Origin: Clostridiales bacterium UBA1774
GTDB taxonomy: Bacteria; Bacillota; Clostridia; Oscillospirales; Oscillospiraceae
DNA: 64,000 nucleotides
Direction of reading: 5' to 3'
Assembly (NCBI GenBank): GCA_002314635.1
Contig: DCGQ01000025.1
Span: 5,675 to 69,674, forward strand
In this document: piece by piece, positions 9,107-18,034 of the stretch
How the letters are laid out: each line of letters begins with the position of its first letter
How positions within the stretch are numbered: position 1 is the first letter of the stretch
The notes under the pieces: model-generated
Database searches by the model: none
What the model saw: the letters and a program-made list of their open reading frames with translations, nothing else
Told to the model about the DNA's origin: nothing
Program-made: the position numbers and the translations under genes

Positions 9107-10228
9107 TCAAAGGGTACGAACCCGAATCACACCGGGAATGGCTTTCAGTGCTTCCGCATCAAAAGCGGTATCCGCATCGGCCAGAACGACCTTCCATGCA
9201 CCGCGGGTCTTCTCCGCCGTCGCAATCGCGGGAATCTGAAGTGCCGCATCCGCCTTTGCAATTACCACGGCGCGGTACTTTCCGCTGCGCTCCATGCTGA
9301 TATTCGGAAGATTGACGCTGTTCACAATGTCTCCCTGCAGCAGATAGCGGCTCACCTGATCGGCAGCCATCACAGCGCAGTTGTCTTCGCTTTCCGGCGT
9401 GCTGGCACCCAGATGGGGAATCGCCACGCAGCCTGCCATCTTCACGGTACTGCCGTTGGGGAAATCGGTCACATAACGGGCAACCTTACCGGCAGCCAGA
9501 GCAGCTTCCATATCCGCGTCTGCCACCAGCTCCCCACGGGCAATGTTGATAATACGGACACCGTCCTTCATTTTGCCGATGGTTTCGGCACAGATGGTGT
9601 TGGCGGTATCTTTCGTATAGGGCAGATGGAGAGAAATATAATCGCTGCGTGCATACAGGTCGTTCAAATCGGATACGATTTCAGCCGTGCCCAGCAGCTG
9701 CTGACGAAGCGCATCGGACAGGTAGGGGTCATAACCCAGCACGGTCATGCCCAGTGCTGCGGCAGCCTTGGCGACCTTGGCGCCTACATTGCCCAGACCG
9801 ATCAGGCCCAGCGTTTTTCCCATCAGCTCCGGTCCCACAAACGCGGACTTTCCTTTTTCCACCAGAGCGGCAACCTGATCACCCTGATCGGCAATGGTTC
9901 TGCACCAGTCGATGCCGCCGATCACATCGCGGGATGCAAGGATCAGCGCACAGACCGCCAGTTCCTTGACTGCGTTGGCATTGGCGCCGGGGGTATTGAA
10001 CACCACAACGCCCTTGGCCGCGTAATCCTCCACGGGGATGTTATTGTAGCCTGCACCGGCACGGGCCACGCACTCCAAAGCGGGGTTAGGCTCATAATCC
10101 AGCATCTTCGCACTGCGTACCAGAATTGCTTCCGGATTCTCCGCAGCATCATCCACTGTAAAGTAATTGCCATCCAGTCGGTTCAGACCGACACCGGCAA
10201 TCTTATTCAAAGTCTTAACGGTAAACAT
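9107..10228 (-). CDS. serA: D-3-phosphoglycerate dehydrogenase
   Basis: 373 residues. It oxidises 3-phosphoglycerate to 3-phosphohydroxypyruvate with NAD, the first step of serine synthesis. Seen: substrate-domain start with VRSAKM, a Rossmann motif GLIGLGNVGAKVA, the HLPYTKDTANTI segment, NIARGELVAD with the catalytic Arg, and IPHLGASTPESEDNCA with the catalytic His region. A short ACT-like tail (about 70 residues) closes the protein and could bind serine for feedback. The start MFTVKTLNK follows AAAGGGG. It lies 16 bases after serC in one operon; 3-phosphohydroxypyruvate is the substrate of SerC. Confidence 0.95.
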   Translation of the reverse strand: MFTVKTLNKIAGVGLNRLDGNYFTVDDAAENPEAILVRSAKMLDYEPNPALECVARAGAGYNNIPVEDYAAKGVVVFNTPGANANAVKELAVCALILASRDVIGGIDWCRTIADQGDQVAALVEKGKSAFVGPELMGKTLGLIGLGNVGAKVAKAAAALGMTVLGYDPYLSDALRQQLLGTAEIVSDLNDLYARSDYISLHLPYTKDTANTICAETIGKMKDGVRIINIARGELVADADMEAALAAGKVARYVTDFPNGSTVKMAGCVAIPHLGASTPESEDNCAVMAADQVSRYLLQGDIVNSVNLPNISMERSGKYRAVVIAKADAALQIPAIATAEKTRGAWKVVLADADTAFDAEALKAIPGVIRVRTL

Positions 10229-10244
10229 TTCAATATATCCCCTT

Positions 10245-11333
10245 TTATCCCTGTTTTTCAAACTCTACCATGTACTCGGCCAAAGCCTTCACACCTTCCA
10301 CCGGCATGGCGTTATAGATGGAAGCACGCATACCGCCAACGCTGCGGTGGCCTCCCACGTTCTCGATACCGGCAGCTTTTGCACCGGCGACGAAGCGCTT
10401 GTCAACCTCCGGGTCCCCGGTCACAAACGTGACATTCATAAAGCTGCGGGAATCCTTTTCTGCACAGCCCTTATACAGACTGCTCTTGTCAATGACATCA
10501 TACAGGATCTTGCTGCGCTCCCGCTTCAATGCTTCCATGGCGGGAATGCCGCCCATTTTTTCAACCCACTTCAGCATCAGACCCATCATATAGATGCACC
10601 AGCAGGGAGGCGTATTATGCATACTGTCGCCCTTGATCATGGTCGGGTAATCCAGCATGACAGGCGTGCAGGGCAGTGCGGTTCCCAGATAATCCTTGTT
10701 CACGAAAACGGTGGTCACACCGGCAGGAGCCATGTTCTTCTGTGCGCCGGCGAAAACCAGCGCATATTTCTCCCAATCCACAAAACGGGTCAGAATGTCG
10801 GAGGACATATCCGCCACCAGCGGCACACCGGCAGGCGTTTCCGGGGTGTACTGCCACTCGGTACCGTAGATCGTATTATTCGCGCAATAATAGAAGTAGG
10901 ACGCATCCTCACGGATTTTCAATGCGGACTGAGCGGGAATATAGGTATGGTTTCTATCCTTGGAGGAAGCGGAGACGGCAATATCACCGTACTTCTTTGC
11001 TTCGTCCGCAGCTTTGGTGGCAAAGGAACCGGTCAGCGCGTAGTCGGCCTTGCCGGTACGGGTGATGAAGTTCATGGGAACCATGGCAAACTGCATGGTA
11101 GCGCCGCCCTGCAGGAACAGGATCTCGAAATTGTCCGGCACCTTCATCAGTCTGCGGAGGGTATCCTTGGTCTCCTCAAAAACGGAAAGGAAAGCCTTAC
11201 TTCGATGGCTCATCTCCATAATTGACATGCCTGAAGATCGAAAGTTCATGATCTCAGAACCAGCCTGAGCAAGTACTTCTTCCGGCATGGTGGAGGGGCC
11301 TGCTGCGAAGTTAAAAACACGATTTGCTTCCAT
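10245..11333 (-). CDS. serC: Phosphoserine aminotransferase
   Basis: 362 residues, normal length. It converts 3-phosphohydroxypyruvate and glutamate to phosphoserine with PLP. The N-terminus FNFAAGPSTMPEEVL, the SHRSKAF segment and the PLP lysine in FAGAQKNMAPAG are class-defining. The start has AAAGGAAGG ahead. First gene of the serC-serA operon. SerB (phosphoserine phosphatase) is not in the window. Confidence 0.96.
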   Translation of the reverse strand: MEANRVFNFAAGPSTMPEEVLAQAGSEIMNFRSSGMSIMEMSHRSKAFLSVFEETKDTLRRLMKVPDNFEILFLQGGATMQFAMVPMNFITRTGKADYALTGSFATKAADEAKKYGDIAVSASSKDRNHTYIPAQSALKIREDASYFYYCANNTIYGTEWQYTPETPAGVPLVADMSSDILTRFVDWEKYALVFAGAQKNMAPAGVTTVFVNKDYLGTALPCTPVMLDYPTMIKGDSMHNTPPCWCIYMMGLMLKWVEKMGGIPAMEALKRERSKILYDVIDKSSLYKGCAEKDSRSFMNVTFVTGDPEVDKRFVAGAKAAGIENVGGHRSVGGMRASIYNAMPVEGVKALAEYMVEFEKQG

Positions 11334-11405
11334 GTTGTTGCCTTCCTTTATTTATGTATTCTTACCACTGCCCATCGCGCGGATGGTTTGGTGTTGATTT
11401 AATGA

Positions 11406-11434
11406 ATTATAAGGGCAACCATGTGCAATGTCAA
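11406..11434 (-). promoter_or_regulatory. Consensus sigma-A promoter of serC-serA
   Basis: Perfect TTGACA (11429-11434), 17-base spacer, perfect TATAAT (11406-11411) on the minus strand. It predicts a strong constitutive promoter with a 65-base leader and no evident riboswitch. Confidence 0.93.
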
Positions 11435-11462
11435 TCCTTTTCTATTGGACATTACGCTGTTT

Positions 11463-12704
11463 TTACAATGTTTCCACAAGGAGTTTTCCGTTTTTTACGC
11501 CGATAATCCGAACCTCACATACATCGCCTTCCCGGTCAGGCAGCATTTCCGTCTCACAGTAGTTGGGAGTATGGCCCTGTCTGCTTTCAAACAGGACGGA
11601 CTGCACCGTTCCTACCTGTGCCTGCAGAAATTCCTGCTCCCAGCGATCCGCACGGCGAATTGCTTCTCTGGCCCGCTCCTCCCGGAGCGCCTTGGGAACA
11701 CTGTCCGGCATCTGAGCCGCTCTGGTTCCCTTCCGTTCCGAATAGGGAAACACATGCACATGGCTGAATCGGCATCTGTCCAGAAACTCCAGTGTTTGCT
11801 GAAACTCCGTTTCCGTTTCGCCGGGGAAGCCGGTGATCAGATCCGTGGTAATACCGCAGCCGGGGAACCACTTTCGCAGCAGTACCACGCTCTCATAAAA
11901 ACGCTCTGTATCGTATTTTCTTCCCATCCGATGCAGCGTTTCGTCGCAGCCGGACTGCATACTCAGATGGAAGTGGGGGCACAGCCGTTCCAGTCCGCTG
12001 AGTCTTTCGCAAAACTCCGTATCAATGACCCTCGGTTCCAGAGAGCCCAGCCGGATCCGCAGCTCCGGTGCTGCTTTTGTCACGGTCTCGATCAGCTCCG
12101 CCAGTCCGTATTGGTAGGAAGCCAGTTCAATCCCGGTCAGCGTCAGTTCCCGAACCTGCGTATGGCTTAGCTGCGCCGCCTGCCTTGCCGCTTCCTCCAG
12201 AGGAAGGCTGCGGATCGGCCCTCTCAGATATGGAATGATACAGTAAGCGCAGAAATTGACACAGCCATCCTCTACCTTCATATATGCCCGGGTCCGTCCC
12301 TCCAGCTTCGCGGGAGGCAGCGGCTCAAAGCTGCGCCGATGCAGCGGCACATCCAGTGTTTCCACAGGAGCGGAAGCAGAAAGGGATTCCATTGCATCCA
12401 GAAACGGCAGCCGCGGTCCGCTGCCGCCGATCAGTTCCGCACCGCAGGCTCTTGCTTCGTCCGGCTCCGCCTGCGGCCAGCAACCGCAGACAGCCAGTCT
12501 GGCAGCAGGCCAGTCCTTTTTCAGCCGCCGGGCGGTCTGCCGGGATTTTCTGGCGCTTTCTGCTGTCACGGCACAGCCGTTTACAACTACCACGTCCGGA
12601 TTTTCCGTCACGATCTGATGACCGCGCCGTTTCAGTTCCTGTTCCATTGCCGCCGTTTCAAATTGGTTGCAGCGGCAGCCAAGTGTCGTAAATAGGACTC
12701 TCAT
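11463..12704 (-). CDS. mtaB: tRNA t6A37 methylthiotransferase MtaB
   Basis: 413 residues. A radical-SAM enzyme that methylthiolates N6-threonylcarbamoyladenosine at position 37 of tRNAs. Seen: N-terminal UPF0004 domain with Cys residues in TLGCRCNQFE, VVNGCAV and AVCGCWPQ for the first 4Fe-4S cluster; the radical SAM CxxxCxxC in CVNFCAYCIIPYLRGP; and a C-terminal TRAM-like segment. The start (MRVLFTTLGC) is chosen at an ATG after AAGGA; an upstream in-frame GTG has no ribosome-binding site. Its 3' end abuts the serC promoter. Confidence 0.93.
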   Translation of the reverse strand: MRVLFTTLGCRCNQFETAAMEQELKRRGHQIVTENPDVVVVNGCAVTAESARKSRQTARRLKKDWPAARLAVCGCWPQAEPDEARACGAELIGGSGPRLPFLDAMESLSASAPVETLDVPLHRRSFEPLPPAKLEGRTRAYMKVEDGCVNFCAYCIIPYLRGPIRSLPLEEAARQAAQLSHTQVRELTLTGIELASYQYGLAELIETVTKAAPELRIRLGSLEPRVIDTEFCERLSGLERLCPHFHLSMQSGCDETLHRMGRKYDTERFYESVVLLRKWFPGCGITTDLITGFPGETETEFQQTLEFLDRCRFSHVHVFPYSERKGTRAAQMPDSVPKALREERAREAIRRADRWEQEFLQAQVGTVQSVLFESRQGHTPNYCETEMLPDREGDVCEVRIIGVKNGKLLVETL

Positions 12705-12762
12705 CTTATTTTCCTTATCCACTTCAGTTTTGGGTTTTCACGGTTCCCTTTGAAAACCGCCC

Positions 12763-12791
12763 TTGCATTGGGAAAGCGTTTTGATTATACT
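12763..12791 (+). promoter_or_regulatory. Promoter of the cysteine desulfurase gene
   Basis: TTGCAT (12763-12768), 17 bases, TATACT (12786-12791). The predicted transcript start is near 12798. Confidence 0.85.
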
Positions 12792-12836
12792 GCTATCTGC
12801 AACATGAAGTCAATTCCAACGGAGGAACCATATACA

Positions 12837-13958
12837 TTGATTTATCTGGATAACGCTGCCACTACCCGTCCCTGTCCGGAGGCGGTAGCGGCTATGACAA
12901 ACGCGCTGACCGAGAACTGGGGCAATCCATCTGCCACCCACGGCATCGGCCGTTCCGCAAAGACGCTTCTGGAGAACAGCCGTACTGCCGTTCTCTCCGC
13001 ACTGGGAACGAAAAGCGGTACGCTGGTCTTTACCTCCGGCGGCACCGAAGCGGATAATCTGGCTCTGAAAGGGACTGCCGAACTGATGAAGCATCAGGGC
13101 AGGCATATCATCAGTTCCATGGCCGAGCATGAAGCCATCCTGAACAGTCTGAAAGCGCTGAAAGCTGCCGGGTGGGAAATCACCCTTCTGAAACCAGACA
13201 GTCTGGGTCGGATTGCCCCGGAATCTGTTGCAGAGGCCCTTCGGGAGGATACGGTTCTGGTCAGTCTGATGCTGGTCAACAACGAAACCGGCGGCATCAA
13301 TGACATTGCCGCAGTAAAGAATCTGCTGCACCAGCGGAAAAGCGCCGCCCTGCTGCACACCGATCTGGTTCAGGGCTTCTGCAAGCTGTCTGTATCTCCC
13401 AAGAGTCTGGGTGCGGATCTGATTTCTCTCAGCTCTCACAAAATCGGCGGTCCGAAGGGTGTCGGTGCGCTGTGGATGCGGGACGGGCTTCGTCTGCCTG
13501 CCATTCTCCACGGCGGCGGTCAGGAACAGAATATCCGTTCCGGCACGGAGGCCATGCCCGCCATTGCAGGCTTTGCCGCCGCAGCCGCTGCGCGCCATGC
13601 CGAAGGTGATCCGGAACCGCATTACCGTGCGCTTCGGGCGCTGCTGGCGGAAAATCTGCCGGAGGCGGTCCTCATCGGTCGGGATGGTGCCGGATGTGCC
13701 GGGCACATCTGCTGTCTCTCCTATCCGGGAGCCAGAGCGGAGGTACTGCAGAACTGGCTGGACAGCCGGGGCATCTGCGTTTCCCGCGGCTCCGCCTGTG
13801 CAAAGGGCCGCCGCAGTCATGTTCTGGAAGCCATGGCGCTGCCTGCCGGCGTGATTGACGGTGCGCTTCGCGTGTCCTTCGGCTACGATACCGTGGAAGC
13901 GGATGTACTGGCATTCTGCAATGAAGTTCAGGCTGCAAAGTCCAGGTTTTTTAAATAA
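12837..13958 (+). CDS. Cysteine desulfurase (NifS/IscS family)
   Basis: 373 residues starting at TTG so that the protein begins IYLDNAATT as its homologues do; GGAGGA lies 10 bases ahead. An upstream in-frame ATG at 12804 has no ribosome-binding site. PLP lysine: SLSSHKIGGPKG. Catalytic cysteine in the loop SRGSACAKG. It removes sulfur from cysteine as a protein persulfide for Fe-S clusters or tRNA thiolation. No iscU, sufU or thiI neighbour is in the window, so the acceptor is unknown. It is divergent from mtaB, itself an Fe-S tRNA-sulfur enzyme, so a link to tRNA modification is possible. Confidence 0.92.
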   Translation: MIYLDNAATTRPCPEAVAAMTNALTENWGNPSATHGIGRSAKTLLENSRTAVLSALGTKSGTLVFTSGGTEADNLALKGTAELMKHQGRHIISSMAEHEAILNSLKALKAAGWEITLLKPDSLGRIAPESVAEALREDTVLVSLMLVNNETGGINDIAAVKNLLHQRKSAALLHTDLVQGFCKLSVSPKSLGADLISLSSHKIGGPKGVGALWMRDGLRLPAILHGGGQEQNIRSGTEAMPAIAGFAAAAAARHAEGDPEPHYRALRALLAENLPEAVLIGRDGAGCAGHICCLSYPGARAEVLQNWLDSRGICVSRGSACAKGRRSHVLEAMALPAGVIDGALRVSFGYDTVEADVLAFCNEVQAAKSRFFK

Positions 13959-13990
13959 TACGCTGAATCGTCTTTGCGTTGAATTTATTA

Positions 13991-14019
13991 TTGCAACTCC
14001 GGTAAATCTATGCTAAGAT
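13991..14019 (+). promoter_or_regulatory. Promoter of hom-lysC
   Basis: TTGCAA (13991-13996), 17 bases, TAAGAT (14014-14019). The leader is only about 30 bases, leaving no room for a riboswitch. Confidence 0.8.
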
Positions 14020-14056
14020 ACCGCAATAATCTACATTTTCTGCGGAGGTTACAGTT

Positions 14057-15175
14057 ATGGTGAACGTTGCGATTCTGGGCTTCGGTACGGTAGGTTCCGG
14101 TGTTGCTCAGGTTTTGGCCGAAAACAGTGCAGAGATTGCTGCCGGAGCAGGCGAAGCGGTACAGATGAAATATATCGTGGATGTGCGGGATTTCCCCGAC
14201 AGCCCGTTTGGCAAGCTGGTCACCCACGACTTTGCTGTGGTGGAACAGGATCCGGAGGTGCAGGTTGTCGTGGAGACGATCGGCGGCTGCGGCGTTGCGC
14301 TGGCTTTCACCCGCCGCGCACTGGAAGCGGGCAAGCATGTTGTTACCTCCAATAAGCAGCTGGTCGCAGAACACGGCCGGGAGCTGCTGGCGTTGGCAAA
14401 GGAGAAGGGCGTAAACTATTTCTTTGAAGCCAGCGTGGGCGGCGGCATTCCCCTGCTGCGTCCTTTGTTCAACGACCTGAGCGGCAACAAGATTCTTGCC
14501 ATAAAGGGCATCGTAAACGGAACCACCAACTATATCCTCACTGCCATGCAGAACCGGGAGCTGGAGCTGGATGCGGCATTGAAGGAAGCGCAGGCACTGG
14601 GATATGCGGAAGCCAACCCGGAAAGCGATATGAACGGCATGGACGCGGTCCGCAAGGCCTGTATCCTTGCCAACCTGAGCTGGGGTCGCGAGCTGAAGCC
14701 GGAGCAGGTCTCCGTGATCGGCATTCAGAATGTACAGCTGCAGGATGTCCGCAACGCGCAGGCCGCCGGCGGTGCTCTGAAACTGCTGGCCTGGCTGAGC
14801 AAGGCGGACGACGGGCAGATTTATGCCTTTGTGGAGCCCCACGTGGTTATGGGCAGCAGTATGCTCTGCCATGTGGATGAAGCCTATAATGCCGTCATCA
14901 TCACCGGCAATGCAGTGGGTGATGCGCTGTTCTTCGGCACCGGTGCGGGCAGCATTCCCACGGCCAGTGCCGTAGTCGGCGATGTGGTGGATGCAGTCCG
15001 GCACCTTTCCGCCCCTCGCGGCATAGGCTGGACTGAGGAGCCGGTGCTTCTCGGTGATCCGGATACGCTGGTTTCCCGCTGGTATCTGCGCAGCGGTTCT
15101 GAATACACCGTTACGGAGCCTTGCAGCGCATCCCAGCTTCCCCCTGCCGAAGTACGCTATCGCGTGCTGGACTGA
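14057..15175 (+). CDS. hom: Homoserine dehydrogenase, form without ACT domain
   Basis: 372 residues. It reduces aspartate semialdehyde to homoserine. Seen: Rossmann start MVNVAILGFGTVGSG, the ESVGGGIPLL and NGTTNYIL motifs, and SDMNGMDAVRKACILA. Many Firmicute enzymes have a C-terminal ACT domain of about 80 residues for threonine feedback; here the protein ends after the catalytic part, so feedback must act elsewhere, for example on the adjacent aspartate kinase. First gene of an operon with lysC, ribosome-binding site CGGAGG. Confidence 0.93.
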   Translation: MVNVAILGFGTVGSGVAQVLAENSAEIAAGAGEAVQMKYIVDVRDFPDSPFGKLVTHDFAVVEQDPEVQVVVETIGGCGVALAFTRRALEAGKHVVTSNKQLVAEHGRELLALAKEKGVNYFFEASVGGGIPLLRPLFNDLSGNKILAIKGIVNGTTNYILTAMQNRELELDAALKEAQALGYAEANPESDMNGMDAVRKACILANLSWGRELKPEQVSVIGIQNVQLQDVRNAQAAGGALKLLAWLSKADDGQIYAFVEPHVVMGSSMLCHVDEAYNAVIITGNAVGDALFFGTGAGSIPTASAVVGDVVDAVRHLSAPRGIGWTEEPVLLGDPDTLVSRWYLRSGSEYTVTEPCSASQLPPAEVRYRVLD

Positions 15176-15188
15176 ATCAATACCCGTT

Positions 15189-15207
15189 CCCTCCGATCAT
15201 CGGAGGG
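15189..15207 (+). other. Hairpin between hom and lysC
   Basis: CCCTCCG / CGGAGGG with a 5-base loop, ending just before the lysC ribosome-binding site. There is no T run, so it is not a terminator; it could stabilise a processed end or tune lysC translation. Confidence 0.5.
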
Positions 15208-15223
15208 TATCTGGAGGACAAAT

Positions 15224-16432
15224 ATGCTGATCGTACAAAAATTCGGCGGCTCCTCCGTAGCCGATACCCAGCGGCTGCAGCGTGTTGCCGGTATTATTGC
15301 GGATACACGGAAAGCAGGCAACGACGTGGTGGTCGTGCTTTCCGCACAGGGAGACACCACGGACGACCTGATTGCCAAAGCTTACGAACTGACAAAGAAT
15401 CCCTCCCGCCGGGAGCTGGACATGCTGATGTCCACCGGCGAACAGATTTCCGTCTCCCTCTGTGCCATGGCACTGGAGGAGATGGGAATACCCGCCATTT
15501 CCCTGCTGGGCTGGCAAATCGGTATGCGAACCACCTCCGATTACGGAAATGCACGCATCAAAACGCTGGATCCGGAGCGGATCAACCGGGAACTGGAGCA
15601 GGGTCGTGTGGTGCTGGTTGCGGGTTTTCAGGGTATCAACCGTCTGGACGATATGACCACGCTGGGCCGCGGCGGCAGCGATACCACCGCAGTGGCCATT
15701 GCCGCTAAGCTTCATGCGGATCTTTGCCAGATCTACACCGATGTGGAAGGTGTATACACCGCCGATCCCCGGCTGATTCCGGAAGCAAAAAAGCTGGACG
15801 AGATCACCTATGATGAAATGCTGGAGCTGGCTTCCATGGGTGCACAGGTACTGCACAACCGCAGTGTGGAGATGGCCAAGCGTTACGGAATCCAGTTGGA
15901 GGTGTTGAGTAGCTTTGTCCGCAAGCCCGGCACCATCGTGAAGGAGGTCACAAAAGTAATGGAGGAAACCAAAATCAGCGGCATCGCCCGGGATACCCAC
16001 ATTGCCCGTATGGCGTTGGTGGGTCTGAGGGATGAGCCCGGCATTGCATATAAAGTATTTCGGATTCTGGAGCATGAAAAGATCAATGTGGATCTGATCC
16101 TGCAGTCCATTGGTCGGGAAGGCACCAAGGATATCAGTTTCACGCTGGATAAAGCCGATCTGAATCGTGCCTGCAGCGCATTGGAGGCAGACCGGGATTC
16201 CATCGGGTACGATCATCTGAATGTGGACGATCACATCTGCAAGCTCAGCGTTGTCGGTGCAGGTATGATCAACCGTCCTGGCATTGCGGTTAGGCTTTTT
16301 GAGGCACTTGCCTCCGCACAGGTCAACATTCATATGATCTCCACCAGCGAGATCAAAATCTCCGTTCTGATTGATGCAGAACAGGCCGATGTGGCCATGC
16401 GTGCCGTTCATCGGAAGTTTTTTGAAGAATAA
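15224..16432 (+). CDS. lysC: Aspartate kinase
   Basis: 402 residues, the length of monofunctional kinases. It phosphorylates aspartate, the first step towards lysine, threonine and methionine. N-terminal KFGGSSVAD and the nucleotide site GRGGSDTTAVAIAA are diagnostic; two ACT domains follow (about residues 265-335 and 340-402), with SVVGAGM and STSEIKISVLI marking the second. Ribosome-binding site GGAGG, six bases from the ATG. Co-transcribed with hom and followed by a strong terminator. Confidence 0.95.
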   Translation: MLIVQKFGGSSVADTQRLQRVAGIIADTRKAGNDVVVVLSAQGDTTDDLIAKAYELTKNPSRRELDMLMSTGEQISVSLCAMALEEMGIPAISLLGWQIGMRTTSDYGNARIKTLDPERINRELEQGRVVLVAGFQGINRLDDMTTLGRGGSDTTAVAIAAKLHADLCQIYTDVEGVYTADPRLIPEAKKLDEITYDEMLELASMGAQVLHNRSVEMAKRYGIQLEVLSSFVRKPGTIVKEVTKVMEETKISGIARDTHIARMALVGLRDEPGIAYKVFRILEHEKINVDLILQSIGREGTKDISFTLDKADLNRACSALEADRDSIGYDHLNVDDHICKLSVVGAGMINRPGIAVRLFEALASAQVNIHMISTSEIKISVLIDAEQADVAMRAVHRKFFEE

Positions 16433-16444
16433 TGCGTTTTTGTA

Positions 16445-16477
16445 ACCGGACGGTTGAAATACCGTCCGGTTTTTTTG
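16445..16477 (+). terminator. Terminator of hom-lysC
   Basis: Perfect 10-bp stem ACCGGACGGT / ACCGTCCGGT, loop of six, then a run of T. Confidence 0.93.
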
Positions 16478-16529
16478 TAATCAGTCGAATTATTTTCGTG
16501 AATTTTCCATAAATTCTGTTATGCGCCCC

Positions 16530-16558
16530 TTGATTTTCGTCACTGTTTGTAATATCCT
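16530..16558 (+). promoter_or_regulatory. Promoter of the M23 peptidase gene
   Basis: TTGATT, 17 bases, TATCCT. Confidence 0.6.
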
Positions 16559-16591
16559 GTTACTGTTATCACACAGCAAAGGCAGGAATGT

Positions 16592-17230
16592 ATGATGAAA
16601 CACGCACCTCTCAGAAAACCAATGCTGCGTTTCGCCGCCTCACTGCTCTGTACCGGCCTTTTTCTGGCATCGGGGACCGTCAGTGCCGCAGGGTTAATGC
16701 ACGGCAGTTATCAGATCGCCGCGCAGGATATTGATTATATGGATCTCACCTCCGTTACCGTGGAGTACGAAGCCTATGCTCCGGATTTTTCAGTTATGAA
16801 GGAGCAGGAGGAGGATACCCGCGCGTTCCCCTGTGTATGGCCGGTGCGTTTCACGGATGCAGGTTACATATCCTCGTATTTCGGCTACCGGGTTGATCCG
16901 GTTTCGGGCGAGGGAACGGAATTCCATCAGGGCATTGATCTTGCCGACAGAGACAACAGCAAGATCTACGCTGCTGCATCCGGCACCGTCGTGGAACTGC
17001 GCGACAGCCCCAGCTACGGTCTGACCATGGTGATCGACCACGGCAACGGATATACCACCCGCTATTCTCACTGCGCTTCCATACTCGCTGAACTGGGAGA
17101 TACCGTTGAGCAGGGACAGATCATCGCCACTATGGGCAATACCGGAAAATCCACCGGCACGCATCTGGATTTTCGGGTGTATTTTGAGGGTACTGCGGTT
17201 GATCCGCTGAAGGTTCTGGGTACTGACTGA
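16592..17230 (+). CDS. Secreted M23-family peptidoglycan endopeptidase-like protein
   Basis: 212 residues with a signal peptide (basic start, hydrophobic stretch to about residue 33, ASGTVSAAG cleavage region). The mature domain is a LytM/M23 fold: FHQGIDLA supplies the HxxxD zinc ligands, GYTTRYSHCAS the catalytic His and GTHLDFRV the third motif. In the canonical motif (HxH) the second His binds zinc; here it is Asp, as in some M23 branches. The predicted target is peptide cross-links in peptidoglycan. Single gene with its own promoter. There is a second possible ATG one codon in. Confidence 0.85.
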   Translation: MMKHAPLRKPMLRFAASLLCTGLFLASGTVSAAGLMHGSYQIAAQDIDYMDLTSVTVEYEAYAPDFSVMKEQEEDTRAFPCVWPVRFTDAGYISSYFGYRVDPVSGEGTEFHQGIDLADRDNSKIYAAASGTVVELRDSPSYGLTMVIDHGNGYTTRYSHCASILAELGDTVEQGQIIATMGNTGKSTGTHLDFRVYFEGTAVDPLKVLGTD

Positions 17231-17294
17231 TCCTATTTCGTCAAATAACGAAAACAGCTTCCTCTTTTTTTATGCAAAATATCGAAATCCGCTC

Positions 17295-17323
17295 TTGTAA
17301 TTTGCCCGGTATTGTGCTAAACT
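17295..17323 (+). promoter_or_regulatory. Promoter upstream of the small membrane protein
   Basis: TTGTAA (17295-17300), 17 bases, TAAACT (17318-17323). Confidence 0.7.
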
Positions 17324-17374
17324 GCATTCATAAGTTAAGCAATTCTTGATTTTGCGAATTTGGAGGTCACTCAA

Positions 17375-17923
17375 ATGGAAATGGATGCCAAGAGACTCGG
17401 TATTCTCAAGAAAGTCAATATCACCCATTATGCCATCGTTGTCATCGTCGTTTTGATGTTCCTGCAGTGGTTCATGCCTTACTTCAAGTATGAGCCCACC
17501 AAGGACAAGCAGACGAAGTCTCAGAACAGCATGTGGGGCGAGATTTTCTTCAACTACAACTTCATGCAGCTTGAAGATGTGATGGCCGATGCGCTGAACA
17601 CCAACGAGAAGGTTTTCAAGTACATCAACCTGAAGTATCTGGGCGCCCCCGTTCTGATGATGGTTTGCGGTATCATCATTCTTTGCACCATGGGCAAGAA
17701 GGGTATCGCCAGCAATGTGTTTCCGCTGGTCTTCTCTATCTGCGGAATCAAGGGTTGGCTGTTCGGTAATCTGATTCCCCGTTTCTGCAATGTGCCTTTC
17801 AGCAAGATTTCCGGTGCAGTTCTGGCGATTCTGATGCTGGTTGCTGTCATTGCAAACATCATCTTCTGCATGCAGGAGATCAAGTCTCGTCCCGCTGACT
17901 ACTACCTCCCCACGATGGGCTGA
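17375..17923 (+). CDS. Membrane protein of unknown function, four predicted helices
   Basis: 182 residues. I recognise no family. Predicted helices: ITHYAIVVIVVLMFLQWF, then after an extracytoplasmic loop of about 50 residues GAPVLMMVCGIIILC, a region around SNVFPLVFSICGIKGWLFG, and AVLAILMLVAVIANIIF. The start is the ATG eight bases after GGAGG; an upstream in-frame TTG overlaps the ribosome-binding site itself. Codon use is strongly biased to C-ending codons, suggesting high expression. It precedes the peptide-transport genes but is separated by a terminator. Confidence 0.75.
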   Translation: MEMDAKRLGILKKVNITHYAIVVIVVLMFLQWFMPYFKYEPTKDKQTKSQNSMWGEIFFNYNFMQLEDVMADALNTNEKVFKYINLKYLGAPVLMMVCGIIILCTMGKKGIASNVFPLVFSICGIKGWLFGNLIPRFCNVPFSKISGAVLAILMLVAVIANIIFCMQEIKSRPADYYLPTMG

Positions 17924-17937
17924 GAAATGTCACACAG

Positions 17938-17966
17938 CCGCAGGGCTTCGGCCCTGCGGTTTTTTT
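17938..17966 (+). terminator. Terminator after the membrane protein
   Basis: CCGCAGGGC, loop TTCG, GCCCTGCGG, then seven T. Confidence 0.95.
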
Positions 17967-17978
17967 GTGTCAATTCTG

Positions 17979-18010
17979 AATCCGCTTCTGCCGGGATGCC
18001 GCAGCGGATT
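17979..18010 (+). other. Hairpin in the leader of the first binding protein
   Basis: AATCCGCT pairs with AGCGGATT. No T run follows. I see no clear promoter between the preceding terminator and this gene, so it may depend on read-through, with this hairpin at the processed 5' end. Confidence 0.4.
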
Positions 18011-18034
18011 GAACCATATGAAGTGGAGGTGCAC

